From the NCBI GenBank assembly GCA_937873555.1, contig CALMWN010000396.1, positions 1 through 10,892 of the forward strand: DNA of 10,892 nt, given 5' to 3'. Below the pieces are notes generated by a model, which did not search any database, was not told where the DNA came from, and was given only the letters and a program-made list of their open reading frames with translations. Source of the stretch: an uncultured Clostridia bacterium (GTDB lineage: Bacteria > Bacillota > Clostridia > Acetivibrionales > CALMWN01). A program made the position numbers and the translations under genes. Each line of letters begins with the position of its first letter. Position 1 is the stretch's first letter. This document shows, piece after piece, positions 1-6,834 of the stretch.

Positions 1-1
1 G

Positions 2-982
2 GAGAATACGGTAAAGGGTAAATTGACCGTTATTAAAATGCATATGGGAAGAAGAATAGGCTATTCCACCATCCATCCCTTGTTTGTCAAAATACTTGTT
101 GATAAACTGAAGCATTACGGTGCAAAGGTGTTCATCACCGACCAGGAAGTAAGAGGGGCGAGAAGCCGCGGATATACCGAAGAATTTCTGGGAGTCCCTA
201 TTGTTGACGCCTGCGGTATTGCCGGAAAGTATTTCTATCCCAGGGATGTGGATTTCAAAGCCTTCAAGAATGTCGACATAGCCGGTCATATACATGATGC
301 AGAGGTTATGATAGACCTTTCACATGTAAAAGGCCACGGCTCCTGCGGATACGGCGGAGCCTGCAAAAACATAGCAATGGGCTGCGTCACCGACAGGACA
401 CGGTTTCAGATACATAGCCTCGAAGGCGGCCTCGAATGGGATGAGGATCTTTGCACACACTGTGAGCTTTGCATAAACAGCTGCAATCATGATGCAAATA
501 AATTTGACAAAGAGAATAAATATTCCGTCAATTACCACCATTGCACATGCTGCCAGCACTGCGTCAAAGTATGCCCAAGCGGTGCCATCACCATGAATGC
601 ACAGCAGTATGAAGATTTCCAGACAGGTATGGCAGTTTGCACGGAAACCGTATTAAAGAGCTTTGATCCCGGGCATGTTTTCTATATCAATTTCCTTACA
701 AACATTACCGCCCTTTGTGACTGCTGGGGTCTTACAACACCGGCGCTTGTGCCTGATATAGGTATCATGGCCTCCCAGGATCTGGTGGCAATAGAACGCG
801 CCTGCCTGGATTCCATAAAGGTGGAAAACCTGATTCTAAATGGCATTCCACAGGGCTTCGAGCTTGGAACCGAAGGCCACCTCTTTGAAAGGCTGCACGG
901 AAAGAACCCCTTCATCCAGTTGAGAGAGCTGGAAAAACGCGGTCTTGGCACCCAGGAATACAAGATACAGGAGATAGAATAG
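2..982 (+). CDS. DUF362 family protein with two [4Fe-4S] ferredoxin motifs (5'-truncated by the window edge)
   Basis: Probable cytoplasmic iron-sulfur protein of the DUF362 family; its substrate is unknown. The frame is open to the left edge (ENTVKGK precedes the TTG at 23). The first visible residues, VIKMHMGRRIGY, look like the strand that lies some 40 residues inside complete family members, so the true start is probably outside the window and the TTG at 23 is not it. Numbering from that TTG, a DUF362 core with the hallmark HVKGHGSCGYGGACKN lies at about 101-116, followed by MGC. Two CxxCxxCxxxC clusters follow: C144/C147/C150/C154 and C174/C177/C180/C184, the second ending in CP. The C-terminal part (about 200-319) returns to the DUF362 fold. 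Such proteins are common in anaerobes and are presumed to take part in electron transfer or maturation, but no reaction can be assigned. It is the only plus-strand protein gene here and converges on the next gene. No clear terminator follows it. Confidence 0.88.
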   Translation, partial: ENTVKGKLTVIKMHMGRRIGYSTIHPLFVKILVDKLKHYGAKVFITDQEVRGARSRGYTEEFLGVPIVDACGIAGKYFYPRDVDFKAFKNVDIAGHIHDAEVMIDLSHVKGHGSCGYGGACKNIAMGCVTDRTRFQIHSLEGGLEWDEDLCTHCELCINSCNHDANKFDKENKYSVNYHHCTCCQHCVKVCPSGAITMNAQQYEDFQTGMAVCTETVLKSFDPGHVFYINFLTNITALCDCWGLTTPALVPDIGIMASQDLVAIERACLDSIKVENLILNGIPQGFELGTEGHLFERLHGKNPFIQLRELEKRGLGTQEYKIQEIE

Positions 983-989
983 AAGTTGT

Positions 990-1226
990 AGGGGCAGGGA
1001 GCTGTCCCTCAAATACCGCTCCCCTCCTAGCCTCCCCTCAATTCAAGGGGAGGAACCGGGGCTCAGCCTGTTAGCTACTTATCAGGTTCTAAAAAGCCTG
1101 CATATCTTTCTTCTACCAGACCCATGGGAGAGGGATAAGAGGGTGAGGGTTCCCACTCCCCCAGCCGCTCTCTTCAGAGCCCTTCTTTTTCTTCCCCTCG
1201 AAGTGAGGGGAAGATAGATAGGGAGC
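990..1226. repeat. Enlarged solo copy of the dispersed GC-rich repeat
   Basis: This gene-free stretch between two convergent genes is mostly repeat. A left module GCTCCCCTCCTAGCCTCCC begins at 1018, and a right module with CTTCCCCT/AGGGGAAG-type arms ends in AGGGAGC at 1226. Both match the ends of the unit in the 110-bp array at the far right of the window. Between them this copy carries about 110 extra bases, including a hairpin CCTCCCCT (1031-1038) / AGGGGAGG (1046-1053) and a GGGTGAGGGTT stretch near 1150. The bases at 997-1017 (AGGGAGCTG and following) look like the worn tail of a preceding unit, so the locus may once have been a tandem array. There is no coding content; a minus-strand reading frame crossing it is low-complexity. 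No U-tract is seen, so I do not call it a terminator. Confidence 0.75.
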
Positions 1227-1232
1227 GTGTGT

Positions 1233-1796
1233 CTATGGCAGGCTTGACTGTTTGTATTTCTGAAGCAGGGCTTCAATCCTGTTCATGTCTTCTTTGCTCA
1301 GATTATTCTCCAGAATTCTTTTTATTTCCTGTATCTCTCTATAGGTCAACCCATCCTTTGCCATTCCATATATCTTCTCCATATCCGCTTTGTTGATTTT
1401 ACCTGCAATTGCTATTGCGGAAAGCCTGTCATTAAGGCTGACATTCCGGGCAGCCATAACATCATCGATTGTCAGGAAAAATTCTTCCTGCTGATTGCTT
1501 TCACCTGCATTTTTATGACCCGCTGCTTTAGTCCTGCCATCGCGGTTTTCATACTGCTCTGATGCACTACCCTCATTATCCTTGCTGTCAAACCTGTTAA
1601 AATCCTCAGAGGTCATCACTCTTTTGGGCTGTTTCAGGGAATCCGCCTCAAGCTTTGTCTCTCCGGGCTTTTTTGGTTGCCCGGCCGATTCATTCCATTG
1701 TCTGTACTGGGGAAAATAAACCAGAGCGAGTTTTGCTGCAGCAAAAATAATAGAGATAAGCAGTATGACTTTCAGTACACTTAATATTTTCTTCAT
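1233..1796 (-). CDS. Small membrane-anchored protein of unknown function
   Basis: I do not recognise the family. The 187-residue product begins MKKILSVLKV and has one hydrophobic segment at about residues 4-28, without an obvious signal-peptidase site, so it is probably a single-pass N-terminal anchor. Residues 30-105 are polar and rich in Lys, Glu, Asp, Asn and Gly, typical of a disordered linker. Residues 106-183 are predicted amphipathic helices with regular charge spacing (TIDDVMAARNVSLNDRL, then a helix ending QKYKQ), possibly a small regulatory or protein-binding domain. It lies 102 bp downstream of galU on the same strand. The only Shine-Dalgarno-like bases (AGGT, 8 nt before the ATG) lie inside the 3' arm of a perfect palindrome, which could hide them in the transcript. 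The initiator and length are inferred from the first ATG after the palindrome. That the gene is real is likely; its function is unknown. Confidence 0.7.
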   Translation of the reverse strand: MKKILSVLKVILLISIIFAAAKLALVYFPQYRQWNESAGQPKKPGETKLEADSLKQPKRVMTSEDFNRFDSKDNEGSASEQYENRDGRTKAAGHKNAGESNQQEEFFLTIDDVMAARNVSLNDRLSAIAIAGKINKADMEKIYGMAKDGLTYREIQEIKRILENNLSKEDMNRIEALLQKYKQSSLP

Positions 1797-1797
1797 A

Positions 1798-1833
1798 AAA
1801 TAATACCTGTAAAATATTTTACAGGTATTATTT
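1798..1833 (-). terminator. Perfect 36-bp palindrome: galU terminator and/or translation-masking hairpin
   Basis: Every base from 1798 to 1833 pairs with its mirror; the core is ACCTGTAAAATATTTTACAGGT. In a galU transcript it lies 66 bases after the stop and would fold into a stem of up to 16 bp with a 4-nt loop, followed by ATTATTTT. That is consistent with a weak, A/U-rich intrinsic terminator. Its 3' arm ends one base before the ATG of the next gene and contains the only AGG for that gene, so it may also limit translation. A dimeric protein could alternatively use it as an operator. The symmetry is certain; the role is inferred. Confidence 0.6.
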
Positions 1834-1898
1834 GCTGATAAATGGATTCTATTCCATCAACAGCTTCCAATTTTGATATTCATACGTTTATCCCAAAC

Positions 1899-2768
1899 TC
1901 AGAGAGTTCCAACCACTTGCTTCAGATAATGGGAGAATGCGTCCTTAAGATCTTCCCGTTTAAGTGCGAACTCGACAGTAGCTTCCAAAAAGCCCATTTT
2001 ATTGCCTACATCGTATCTCTTACCGATAAAGTCGTAGGCATACATTGCCTCCTTGCCCATGAGGCTTTTCAAGGCATCCGTCAGCTGGATTTCTCCGCCC
2101 TTTCCGGGAGCTGCATTTTCCAGGTACTTGAATATCGGGGGTGTTATTATGTACCTCCCGAGGATTGCAACCGTTGAAGGCGCACTGTCCCTTTCAGGTT
2201 TTTCAACAAGATCCTTTACCTTGAAAACCCTATCATCAACCTGCCTGCAGCTAACTATGCCGTATTTGGATACATCCTCCACAGCTACATGCTGAACTCC
2301 CAGCACTGTGGTCTTGTATTCGTCATAAATCTCGATCAACTGCTTTAAACATGGAACCTCCGCATCTACAATATCATCCCCCAGTAAAACAGCAAAGGGT
2401 TCATTCCCGATGAAGGATTTGGCACAATAAATTGCGTGTCCCAGCCCCTTTGGCTCCTTTTGCCTTATATAATGTATATTGACAAGATTTGATATATCCC
2501 GTACAAGATTCAGCATATCCAGATTATCCTTTTTCTTAAGCTCTTCCTCCAGCTCATAGGATTTGTCAAAGTGGTCTTCTATCGCTCTTTTGCCTCTTCC
2601 TGTCACTATTATTATATCTTCAATCCCCGAGTCGATTGCTTCTTCGACAATATATTGTATCGTAGGCTTGTCCACTATAGGAAGCATTTCCTTCGGCTGC
2701 GCCTTTGTAGCAGGAAGAAACCTAGTCCCAAGCCCTGCTGCAGGAATTATTGCTTTACGTACTTTCAA
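1899..2768 (-). CDS. galU: UTP--glucose-1-phosphate uridylyltransferase
   Basis: Cytoplasmic enzyme that makes UDP-glucose and pyrophosphate from UTP and glucose-1-phosphate, feeding cell-envelope polysaccharide and glycolipid synthesis. The nucleotidyltransferase signature AAGLGTRFLPATKAQPKE lies at residues 10-27, with the phosphate-binding G-x-G-T-R and the Lys of PKE. Further motifs are QKEPKGLGHAI (103-113), the metal/uridine-site LLGDD (128-132), GEIQLTDAL (225-233) and GKRYDVGNK near 249. I chose the TTG at 2768 because the family begins M/LKVRKAIIPAAG and because AAGGGGGTG lies 7 nt upstream. The longer frame to 2816 adds 16 residues unlike the family and would read through this ribosome binding site. 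That gives 289 residues, the normal GalU length. It is divergent from the FMN riboswitch and is followed by the membrane protein gene. No missing catalytic residue is seen. Confidence 0.95.
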   Translation of the reverse strand: MKVRKAIIPAAGLGTRFLPATKAQPKEMLPIVDKPTIQYIVEEAIDSGIEDIIIVTGRGKRAIEDHFDKSYELEEELKKKDNLDMLNLVRDISNLVNIHYIRQKEPKGLGHAIYCAKSFIGNEPFAVLLGDDIVDAEVPCLKQLIEIYDEYKTTVLGVQHVAVEDVSKYGIVSCRQVDDRVFKVKDLVEKPERDSAPSTVAILGRYIITPPIFKYLENAAPGKGGEIQLTDALKSLMGKEAMYAYDFIGKRYDVGNKMGFLEATVEFALKREDLKDAFSHYLKQVVGTL

Positions 2769-2830
2769 ATCATAACACCCCCTTTTTTTGTTTTTATGTA
2801 AAGTGTTTAAAGACATAATTCTGTCTATAA

Positions 2831-2860
2831 ATTTTAACAGTCGATATAATAGGCAAACAA
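2831..2860 (-). promoter_or_regulatory. Candidate galU promoter
   Basis: On the minus strand TTGTTT (2855-2860) and TAAAAT (2831-2836) are separated by 18 bp, which would give a leader of about 55 nt before the galU TTG. The -35 match is only moderate, so this is a best guess. The divergent riboswitch promoter begins just 14 bp away. Confidence 0.35.
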
Positions 2861-2873
2861 TAGTGTAACCGTA

Positions 2874-2902
2874 TTGACTACGGCATTTTTGCCTGCTAAA
2901 AT
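2874..2902 (+). promoter_or_regulatory. Sigma-A-type promoter of the FMN riboswitch
   Basis: TTGACT (2874-2879) and TAAAAT (2897-2902) are separated by exactly 17 bp, five of six consensus bases each. Transcription would begin near 2909, about 17 nt before the aptamer. Its good condition suggests that the orphan riboswitch is still transcribed. Confidence 0.7.
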
Positions 2903-2925
2903 AAATATGGAAATAATTAAATACA

Positions 2926-3050
2926 ATCTTCAGGGCAGGGCGTAATTCCCTACCGGCGGTAATACTGCATGATATATGCTGTTAGCCCGCGAGCGCAAGC
3001 TGACCCGGTTTGATTCCGGGGCCGACAGTATAGTCTGGATGAAAGAAGAT
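2926..3050 (+). ncRNA. FMN riboswitch (RFN element) aptamer
   Basis: Senses flavin mononucleotide and normally controls riboflavin synthesis or uptake genes. The conserved RFN blocks occur in order: AGGGCAGGGCGTAATTCCC, then ACCGGCGGTAATA, AGCCCGCGAGC, a P5 hairpin CCGG-TTTGATT-CCGG, and GCCGACAGTATAGTC followed by GGATGAAAGAAGAT. The closing P1 helix is ATCTTC (2926-2931) with GAAGAT (3045-3050), six perfect pairs. The conserved junction bases all appear intact, so FMN binding is expected. What is unusual is the context: no riboflavin gene, and no plus-strand gene at all, follows in the window. Confidence 0.95.
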
Positions 3051-3071
3051 AAAGTAATTAATGTCTTTATG

Positions 3072-3102
3072 TTCCCTGGAGTTTGTATTCAGGGAATTTT
3101 TT
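3072..3102 (+). terminator. Intrinsic terminator, expression platform of the FMN riboswitch
   Basis: TTCCCTG (3072-3078) pairs with CAGGGAA (3090-3096) around an 11-nt loop, followed by TTTTTT. The bases CCCTGGA (3074-3080) can instead pair with TTCAGGG (2929-2935) at the 5' edge of the aptamer, a plausible antiterminator that FMN binding would prevent. By analogy with known FMN riboswitches, bound FMN should give termination here and absence of FMN should give read-through. Confidence 0.85.
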
Positions 3103-3107
3103 ATTTT

Positions 3108-3140
3108 GAGGGGGTTTTTTATGAAATTCTGATTATGATA
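3108..3140 (+). pseudogene. Stub of the lost riboswitch-controlled gene (RBS, ATG and three-codon frame)
   Basis: After the riboswitch terminator come a strong ribosome binding site, GAGGGGG (3108-3114), and ATG at 3121 with a 6-nt spacer. The frame is ATG AAA TTC TGA and stops at once. The dispersed repeat begins at about 3141. This looks like the preserved front end of a gene whose body has been deleted, most likely a riboflavin transporter or biosynthesis gene going by the riboswitch class. The gene's identity cannot be read from what remains. Alternatively the tiny frame is chance and the gene lay further on. Confidence 0.5.
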
Positions 3141-3172
3141 CCTTCGATGTGAGGGGAAGATAGAAGGGGAGC
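3141..3172. repeat. Right-end fragment of the dispersed repeat
   Basis: Matches the right module of the array unit: GTGAGGGGAAGATAGA followed by AGGGGAGC, with about five bases missing where the left hairpin arm should be. It lies between the stub after the FMN riboswitch and the stop codon of the ABC gene, ending one base before that stop. It may mark a deletion junction. Confidence 0.7.
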
Positions 3173-3173
3173 A

Positions 3174-4955
3174 TCATACCGCTTCCAGGAAGCTGTACTG
3201 TGCTGTGTAAAGCCTCCAATATGCACCTTTTCTACCCATCAGCTCTTCATGCGTCCCCTGCTCCATTATTTTGCCTTCGTCAATATACATGATGCATGTT
3301 GCCTTCTTTATGGTAGAAAGCCTGTGTGCAATAATGAAGGAGGTTCTCCCCTTCAGAAGGCTTTCAAGGCCCTCCTGAAGTGCCATTTCGGTTTTTGTGT
3401 CTATGCTTGAGGTTGCCTCATCAAGGATTAATATCCTGGGATCCGCCAGCAGCGCCCTTGCAAAGGATATCAACTGCCGCTGTCCGACTGAAAGCCTTGA
3501 ACCTCTTTCGTTTACCTGTGTGTAATAGCCGTCTTTTAACCCGGTTATGAATTCGTGTGCCTTTACAGCCTTTGCTGCCTCTATCACCTGCTCATCTGTC
3601 GCATCAAGCCTTCCGTACCGGATATTATCCATTATGGTGCCGGAGAATATAAAGGTATCCTGAAGCATTACCCCCATTTGCTTTCTCAGGGATTCCAACG
3701 TGACACCCTTTATATCTGTGCGGTCTATCAGTATATGTCCCTCTTCCAGATCGTAAAACCTGCTCAACAGATTGATAATGGTGGTCTTCCCTGCTCCAGT
3801 GGGACCTACCAGGGCTATACTGCCTCCACGTCTTACTTTGAAGTTTATCCCGTGAAGAATCCTCTTCCCTTCATCATAACTGAATTTAACATCCTTAAAC
3901 TCGACATCACCTGTTATGTCCGGCATTTCCGAAGCTCCAGGCAGATTTGACACAAGCGGCTTTTCGTCAATAGTCTCAAATATCCTTTCAAGGTATGCCA
4001 TGGAAGTAATTATGGCATTATAGAAGTTTCCAAGATTGGTTATGGGCGCCCAGAAACGCCATATGTAGCTTACAAATGCAATCAGTACGCCCACGGTAAT
4101 ACCCTTGTCAATCCATGAAACCCCTATGATATATATCAAGGATGCCGACATCACCGATATATTGTCCACAATAGGCCACATGAGAAATTGAACCTTCATG
4201 GTATCCATCCATGCTTTCCTGTAACTGTCGTTCAAGCCTATGAAAATCCTCAGGTTCTCATCCTCCCTTGCGAAGGACTGCGTGACTTTCATCCCGCAAA
4301 TACTCTCGTGTATATATGCGTTCATGTTTGACTGCTTTCTGCTAACAGCCTGCCATGCCTTTCTTTGTGCCGTCTTTACGAGGAATACCGCCAGCACAAG
4401 GAATGGAAGCCCCAGCATGCTGATGAATGTAAGTCTTACATCAATGGAAAGCATAAAGGCAATTATAACAACAAGACTGAATAGGTCAGTAATGAGGTTT
4501 ATCAAGCCGTTTGAAAGAAGATCGCTCAAAGAGTTGACATAGTTGACCACCCTGACGAGAATCTTTCCGTGCGGCCTGCTGTCATAAAAGGTAAATGGAA
4601 GCTTTTGCAGGTGAGTGAACAAGTCCGTCCTTATATTATGTATTATGCTCTGTCCTATGGTGGTCATTGTCCTTATCCTGAATTTGAGGCATACCCCGTT
4701 CACCACAAGTGTACATGCGATTATGGCCGCCAGCAGCAGCAGACCGTTGATGTCCCCGGCGGGAATCTTGCTGTCTATGGCAACCTTGACCAGGTAGGGT
4801 CCCAGCAGGTTTGCCGCACTCGCAACCAGCATGAGAAATACGGTGACTCCTATCTTTGCCTTGTAGGGCTTCACATATCCCATCAGCCTTATGAACTGCT
4901 TTGAATTAAACTGCCCCTCCAGCTCCTCGTCCATGTCAAACTTATTTCTGGCCAT
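3174..4955 (-). CDS. ABC exporter half-transporter, canonical-Glu subunit of a heterodimer
   Basis: Fused membrane and ATPase subunit of a type IV ABC exporter, 593 residues. Six transmembrane helices span about residues 33-310, and the nucleotide-binding domain about 350-590. Motifs are Walker A GPTGAGKT (384-391), Q-loop Q432, signature LSVGQ (488-492), Walker B ILILDE with catalytic E513, and switch H544. The signature deviates from LSGGQ while the catalytic Glu is intact, as in the TM288/BmrD-type partner of heterodimeric exporters. It starts at the base immediately after the TAA of the upstream subunit gene. Its AGGAGGTG ribosome binding site lies inside that gene, so the two are translationally linked. 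The substrate is unknown; drugs, lipids and peptides are all carried by relatives. Its 3' end abuts a dispersed repeat, and transcription from the FMN riboswitch would enter it antisense. Confidence 0.93.
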   Translation of the reverse strand: MARNKFDMDEELEGQFNSKQFIRLMGYVKPYKAKIGVTVFLMLVASAANLLGPYLVKVAIDSKIPAGDINGLLLLAAIIACTLVVNGVCLKFRIRTMTTIGQSIIHNIRTDLFTHLQKLPFTFYDSRPHGKILVRVVNYVNSLSDLLSNGLINLITDLFSLVVIIAFMLSIDVRLTFISMLGLPFLVLAVFLVKTAQRKAWQAVSRKQSNMNAYIHESICGMKVTQSFAREDENLRIFIGLNDSYRKAWMDTMKVQFLMWPIVDNISVMSASLIYIIGVSWIDKGITVGVLIAFVSYIWRFWAPITNLGNFYNAIITSMAYLERIFETIDEKPLVSNLPGASEMPDITGDVEFKDVKFSYDEGKRILHGINFKVRRGGSIALVGPTGAGKTTIINLLSRFYDLEEGHILIDRTDIKGVTLESLRKQMGVMLQDTFIFSGTIMDNIRYGRLDATDEQVIEAAKAVKAHEFITGLKDGYYTQVNERGSRLSVGQRQLISFARALLADPRILILDEATSSIDTKTEMALQEGLESLLKGRTSFIIAHRLSTIKKATCIMYIDEGKIMEQGTHEELMGRKGAYWRLYTAQYSFLEAV

Positions 4956-6704
4956 TTACCCCACCTCCTGTCCGTAAACATTGTCAAAATCTCCGAATTG
5001 ATTGATAAACACGCTGTAGTAATAGCCTTTGCCTGCCAGAAGCTCCTCGTGCTTTCCCTGCTCGATTATCCTGCCGTTGTCGATTACAAGTATCATATCC
5101 GCATTCTTAACTGAAGAAATCCTGTGGGCGATTATAAAGGTGGTTTTCTCCCTGTAAAAAGAATTCAGCGATTTATGTATTTCATGCTCGGTTTCCATGT
5201 CAACACTTGAGGTGGTATCATCAAGTATCAAAATTGAAGGATTTTTCAAAAGGGCTCTGGCCAGGGCTATTCTCTGTTTTTGCCCTCCGGAAAGTCCCAC
5301 ACCACGTTCTCCCACAATTGTGTCGTATTTCTCGGGGAACCCTTCGATAAATTCACTAGCTCCTGCAATACCTGCCGCCCACTCTACCTGCTCTACAGAC
5401 GCATCGGGAACCCCATATGCGATATTGCCCTCAATTGTATCGGAAAACAGGAAAATGTCCTGCATTGCAGCAGCTATATTGGCTCTTAACATCCTTATGT
5501 CCATATCCTTGACATTAATCCCGTCTATGAGCAGCTCACCTCTGTCACAGTCATAAAACCTGCATATGAGGCTTACAAGTGTTGATTTCCCGGAGCCTGT
5601 CGGCCCTATGATTGCAACCGTCTGTCCTGGGCTGGCCTTGAAGCTTATATCCTCAAGCACCTTCTCGTCTCCGTAGCTGAAGCTCACATTTCTAAATTCT
5701 ACAAATCCTTTTATAGTGTCACTTTTTATTATAAATTCGGAATTCTTGATCTTAGGCTCTGTGCCCAATAATATGCGTATTTTGGCAGATGCTGCGACAA
5801 ACCGCTGTGTGTCGTTTATAAGCCAGCCGGCAATACGCATTGGATTGTTCAGAGCCCAGATAAAGCTGTTGAAGGTTACCAGCTGTCCCAATGTAAGATA
5901 ACCCTTTATTACAAATACTCCTCCTGCAATAACCATTATTACAAGCAGTACTCCTGCCATTGAGTCCAGTACAGGCAGGTATTTCTCCCATACTCTTGCC
6001 GAGTCAAGGTTTCTGTCCCTGAAGGCGTCGTTCTCCCTCTGGAATTTGAATATCTCATAATCCTCCTTGGCAAAAGCCTTAACCACCCTGTTACCGCTGA
6101 TGTTTTCCTGTACTACGGAATTTAGTCTGGAGAACTGTTCCCTTATGGCAAAAAATGTAGGCCTTACTTCCTGGGCTAGGTTATATGCAAGAAATCCTAT
6201 AAAAGGTGCAACTGCAAGGAGAATCAAGGCAAAGTAGAAATTTATGGTAAAGAGCATTGTCATGGCAAAAATAAATATCATGAGGTTCTCAAATATCTGG
6301 TATATAACCCAGGCTGTAAAGTGCCTCACTGCATCGGTATCTCCCGTCATCCTGGCCATGATATCCCCTGTCTTTGTCCTGTCGAAAAAGTCAAAATCCA
6401 GTTCCTGCAGTCTTGAATAAATATTCTCTCTTACTTTAAACACAACATTCTGGGAAATATATTCGAAATTCATCTGGAAGACATATCTTATCACGGATTT
6501 CACCAGTGTTGTACCCAGCATTATTCCAATAAGCCCGGTCAGCAGTCCCACATTCTTACCGAGGATTACCCTGTCGACAATTATACCTGATATGTAGGGG
6601 TTTATCATGTTTAATACACTGACGGAAAGGACCATAAAAAGTCCAAAAAGCATTTTGTATTTGTATTCCCTGATGTAACCCCATATCCACCTGAAAGGTT
6701 CCAT
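4956..6704 (-). CDS. ABC exporter half-transporter, degenerate-site subunit of a heterodimer
   Basis: First gene of the two-gene exporter operon, 582 residues, six transmembrane helices in about residues 17-295 and an ATPase domain from about 333. Motifs are Walker A GPTGSGKS (367-374), Q-loop Q415, perfect signature LSGGQ (471-475), Walker B ILILDD, and switch H527. Residue 496 is Asp where the catalytic Glu is expected, which marks the TM287/BmrC-type subunit. Paired with the next gene, its Walker motifs and the partner's LSVGQ would form the weakly hydrolysing site. Its LSGGQ and the partner's E513 would form the active site. The ATG at 6704 is preceded by AAGGGGGCG at a slightly long distance. 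A promoter lies about 73 nt upstream. No regulator gene is adjacent, and I cannot infer the substrate. Confidence 0.93.
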   Translation of the reverse strand: MEPFRWIWGYIREYKYKMLFGLFMVLSVSVLNMINPYISGIIVDRVILGKNVGLLTGLIGIMLGTTLVKSVIRYVFQMNFEYISQNVVFKVRENIYSRLQELDFDFFDRTKTGDIMARMTGDTDAVRHFTAWVIYQIFENLMIFIFAMTMLFTINFYFALILLAVAPFIGFLAYNLAQEVRPTFFAIREQFSRLNSVVQENISGNRVVKAFAKEDYEIFKFQRENDAFRDRNLDSARVWEKYLPVLDSMAGVLLVIMVIAGGVFVIKGYLTLGQLVTFNSFIWALNNPMRIAGWLINDTQRFVAASAKIRILLGTEPKIKNSEFIIKSDTIKGFVEFRNVSFSYGDEKVLEDISFKASPGQTVAIIGPTGSGKSTLVSLICRFYDCDRGELLIDGINVKDMDIRMLRANIAAAMQDIFLFSDTIEGNIAYGVPDASVEQVEWAAGIAGASEFIEGFPEKYDTIVGERGVGLSGGQKQRIALARALLKNPSILILDDTTSSVDMETEHEIHKSLNSFYREKTTFIIAHRISSVKNADMILVIDNGRIIEQGKHEELLAGKGYYYSVFINQFGDFDNVYGQEVG

Positions 6705-6783
6705 AGTTCAAAGCGCCCCCTTACATAACTTAAATGCTGATTTACACTGTTTATACGTATCAATTTCTCTACAACACCTTATA

Positions 6784-6812
6784 ATTATAGCCTTATGGAT
6801 AAATTTTGTAAA
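6784..6812 (-). promoter_or_regulatory. Promoter of the ABC exporter operon
   Basis: TTTACA (6807-6812) and a perfect TATAAT (6784-6789) are separated by 17 bp on the minus strand. Transcription would start near 6777 and leave a leader of about 73 nt. A near-palindrome TTATACGTATCAA (6751-6763) lies about 15-25 bases after the predicted start, where a repressor could act; no cognate regulator is visible in the window. Confidence 0.7.
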
Positions 6813-6834
6813 CCTGAGTGGAAGAAAATTATAT

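Noticed and set aside
23..25. TTG at 23 as the true start of the DUF362 gene
   Set aside because: The frame is open to the window edge and the first residues align with an internal strand of the family, so the gene very probably begins upstream.
1082..1276. 64-residue minus-strand open frame
   Set aside because: It crosses the GC-rich dispersed repeat and the end of the neighbouring gene, has no ribosome binding site and a low-complexity product.
2766..2816. Longer galU starting at ATG 2816
   Set aside because: The added 16 residues are unlike the family and contain the ribosome binding site of the TTG start.
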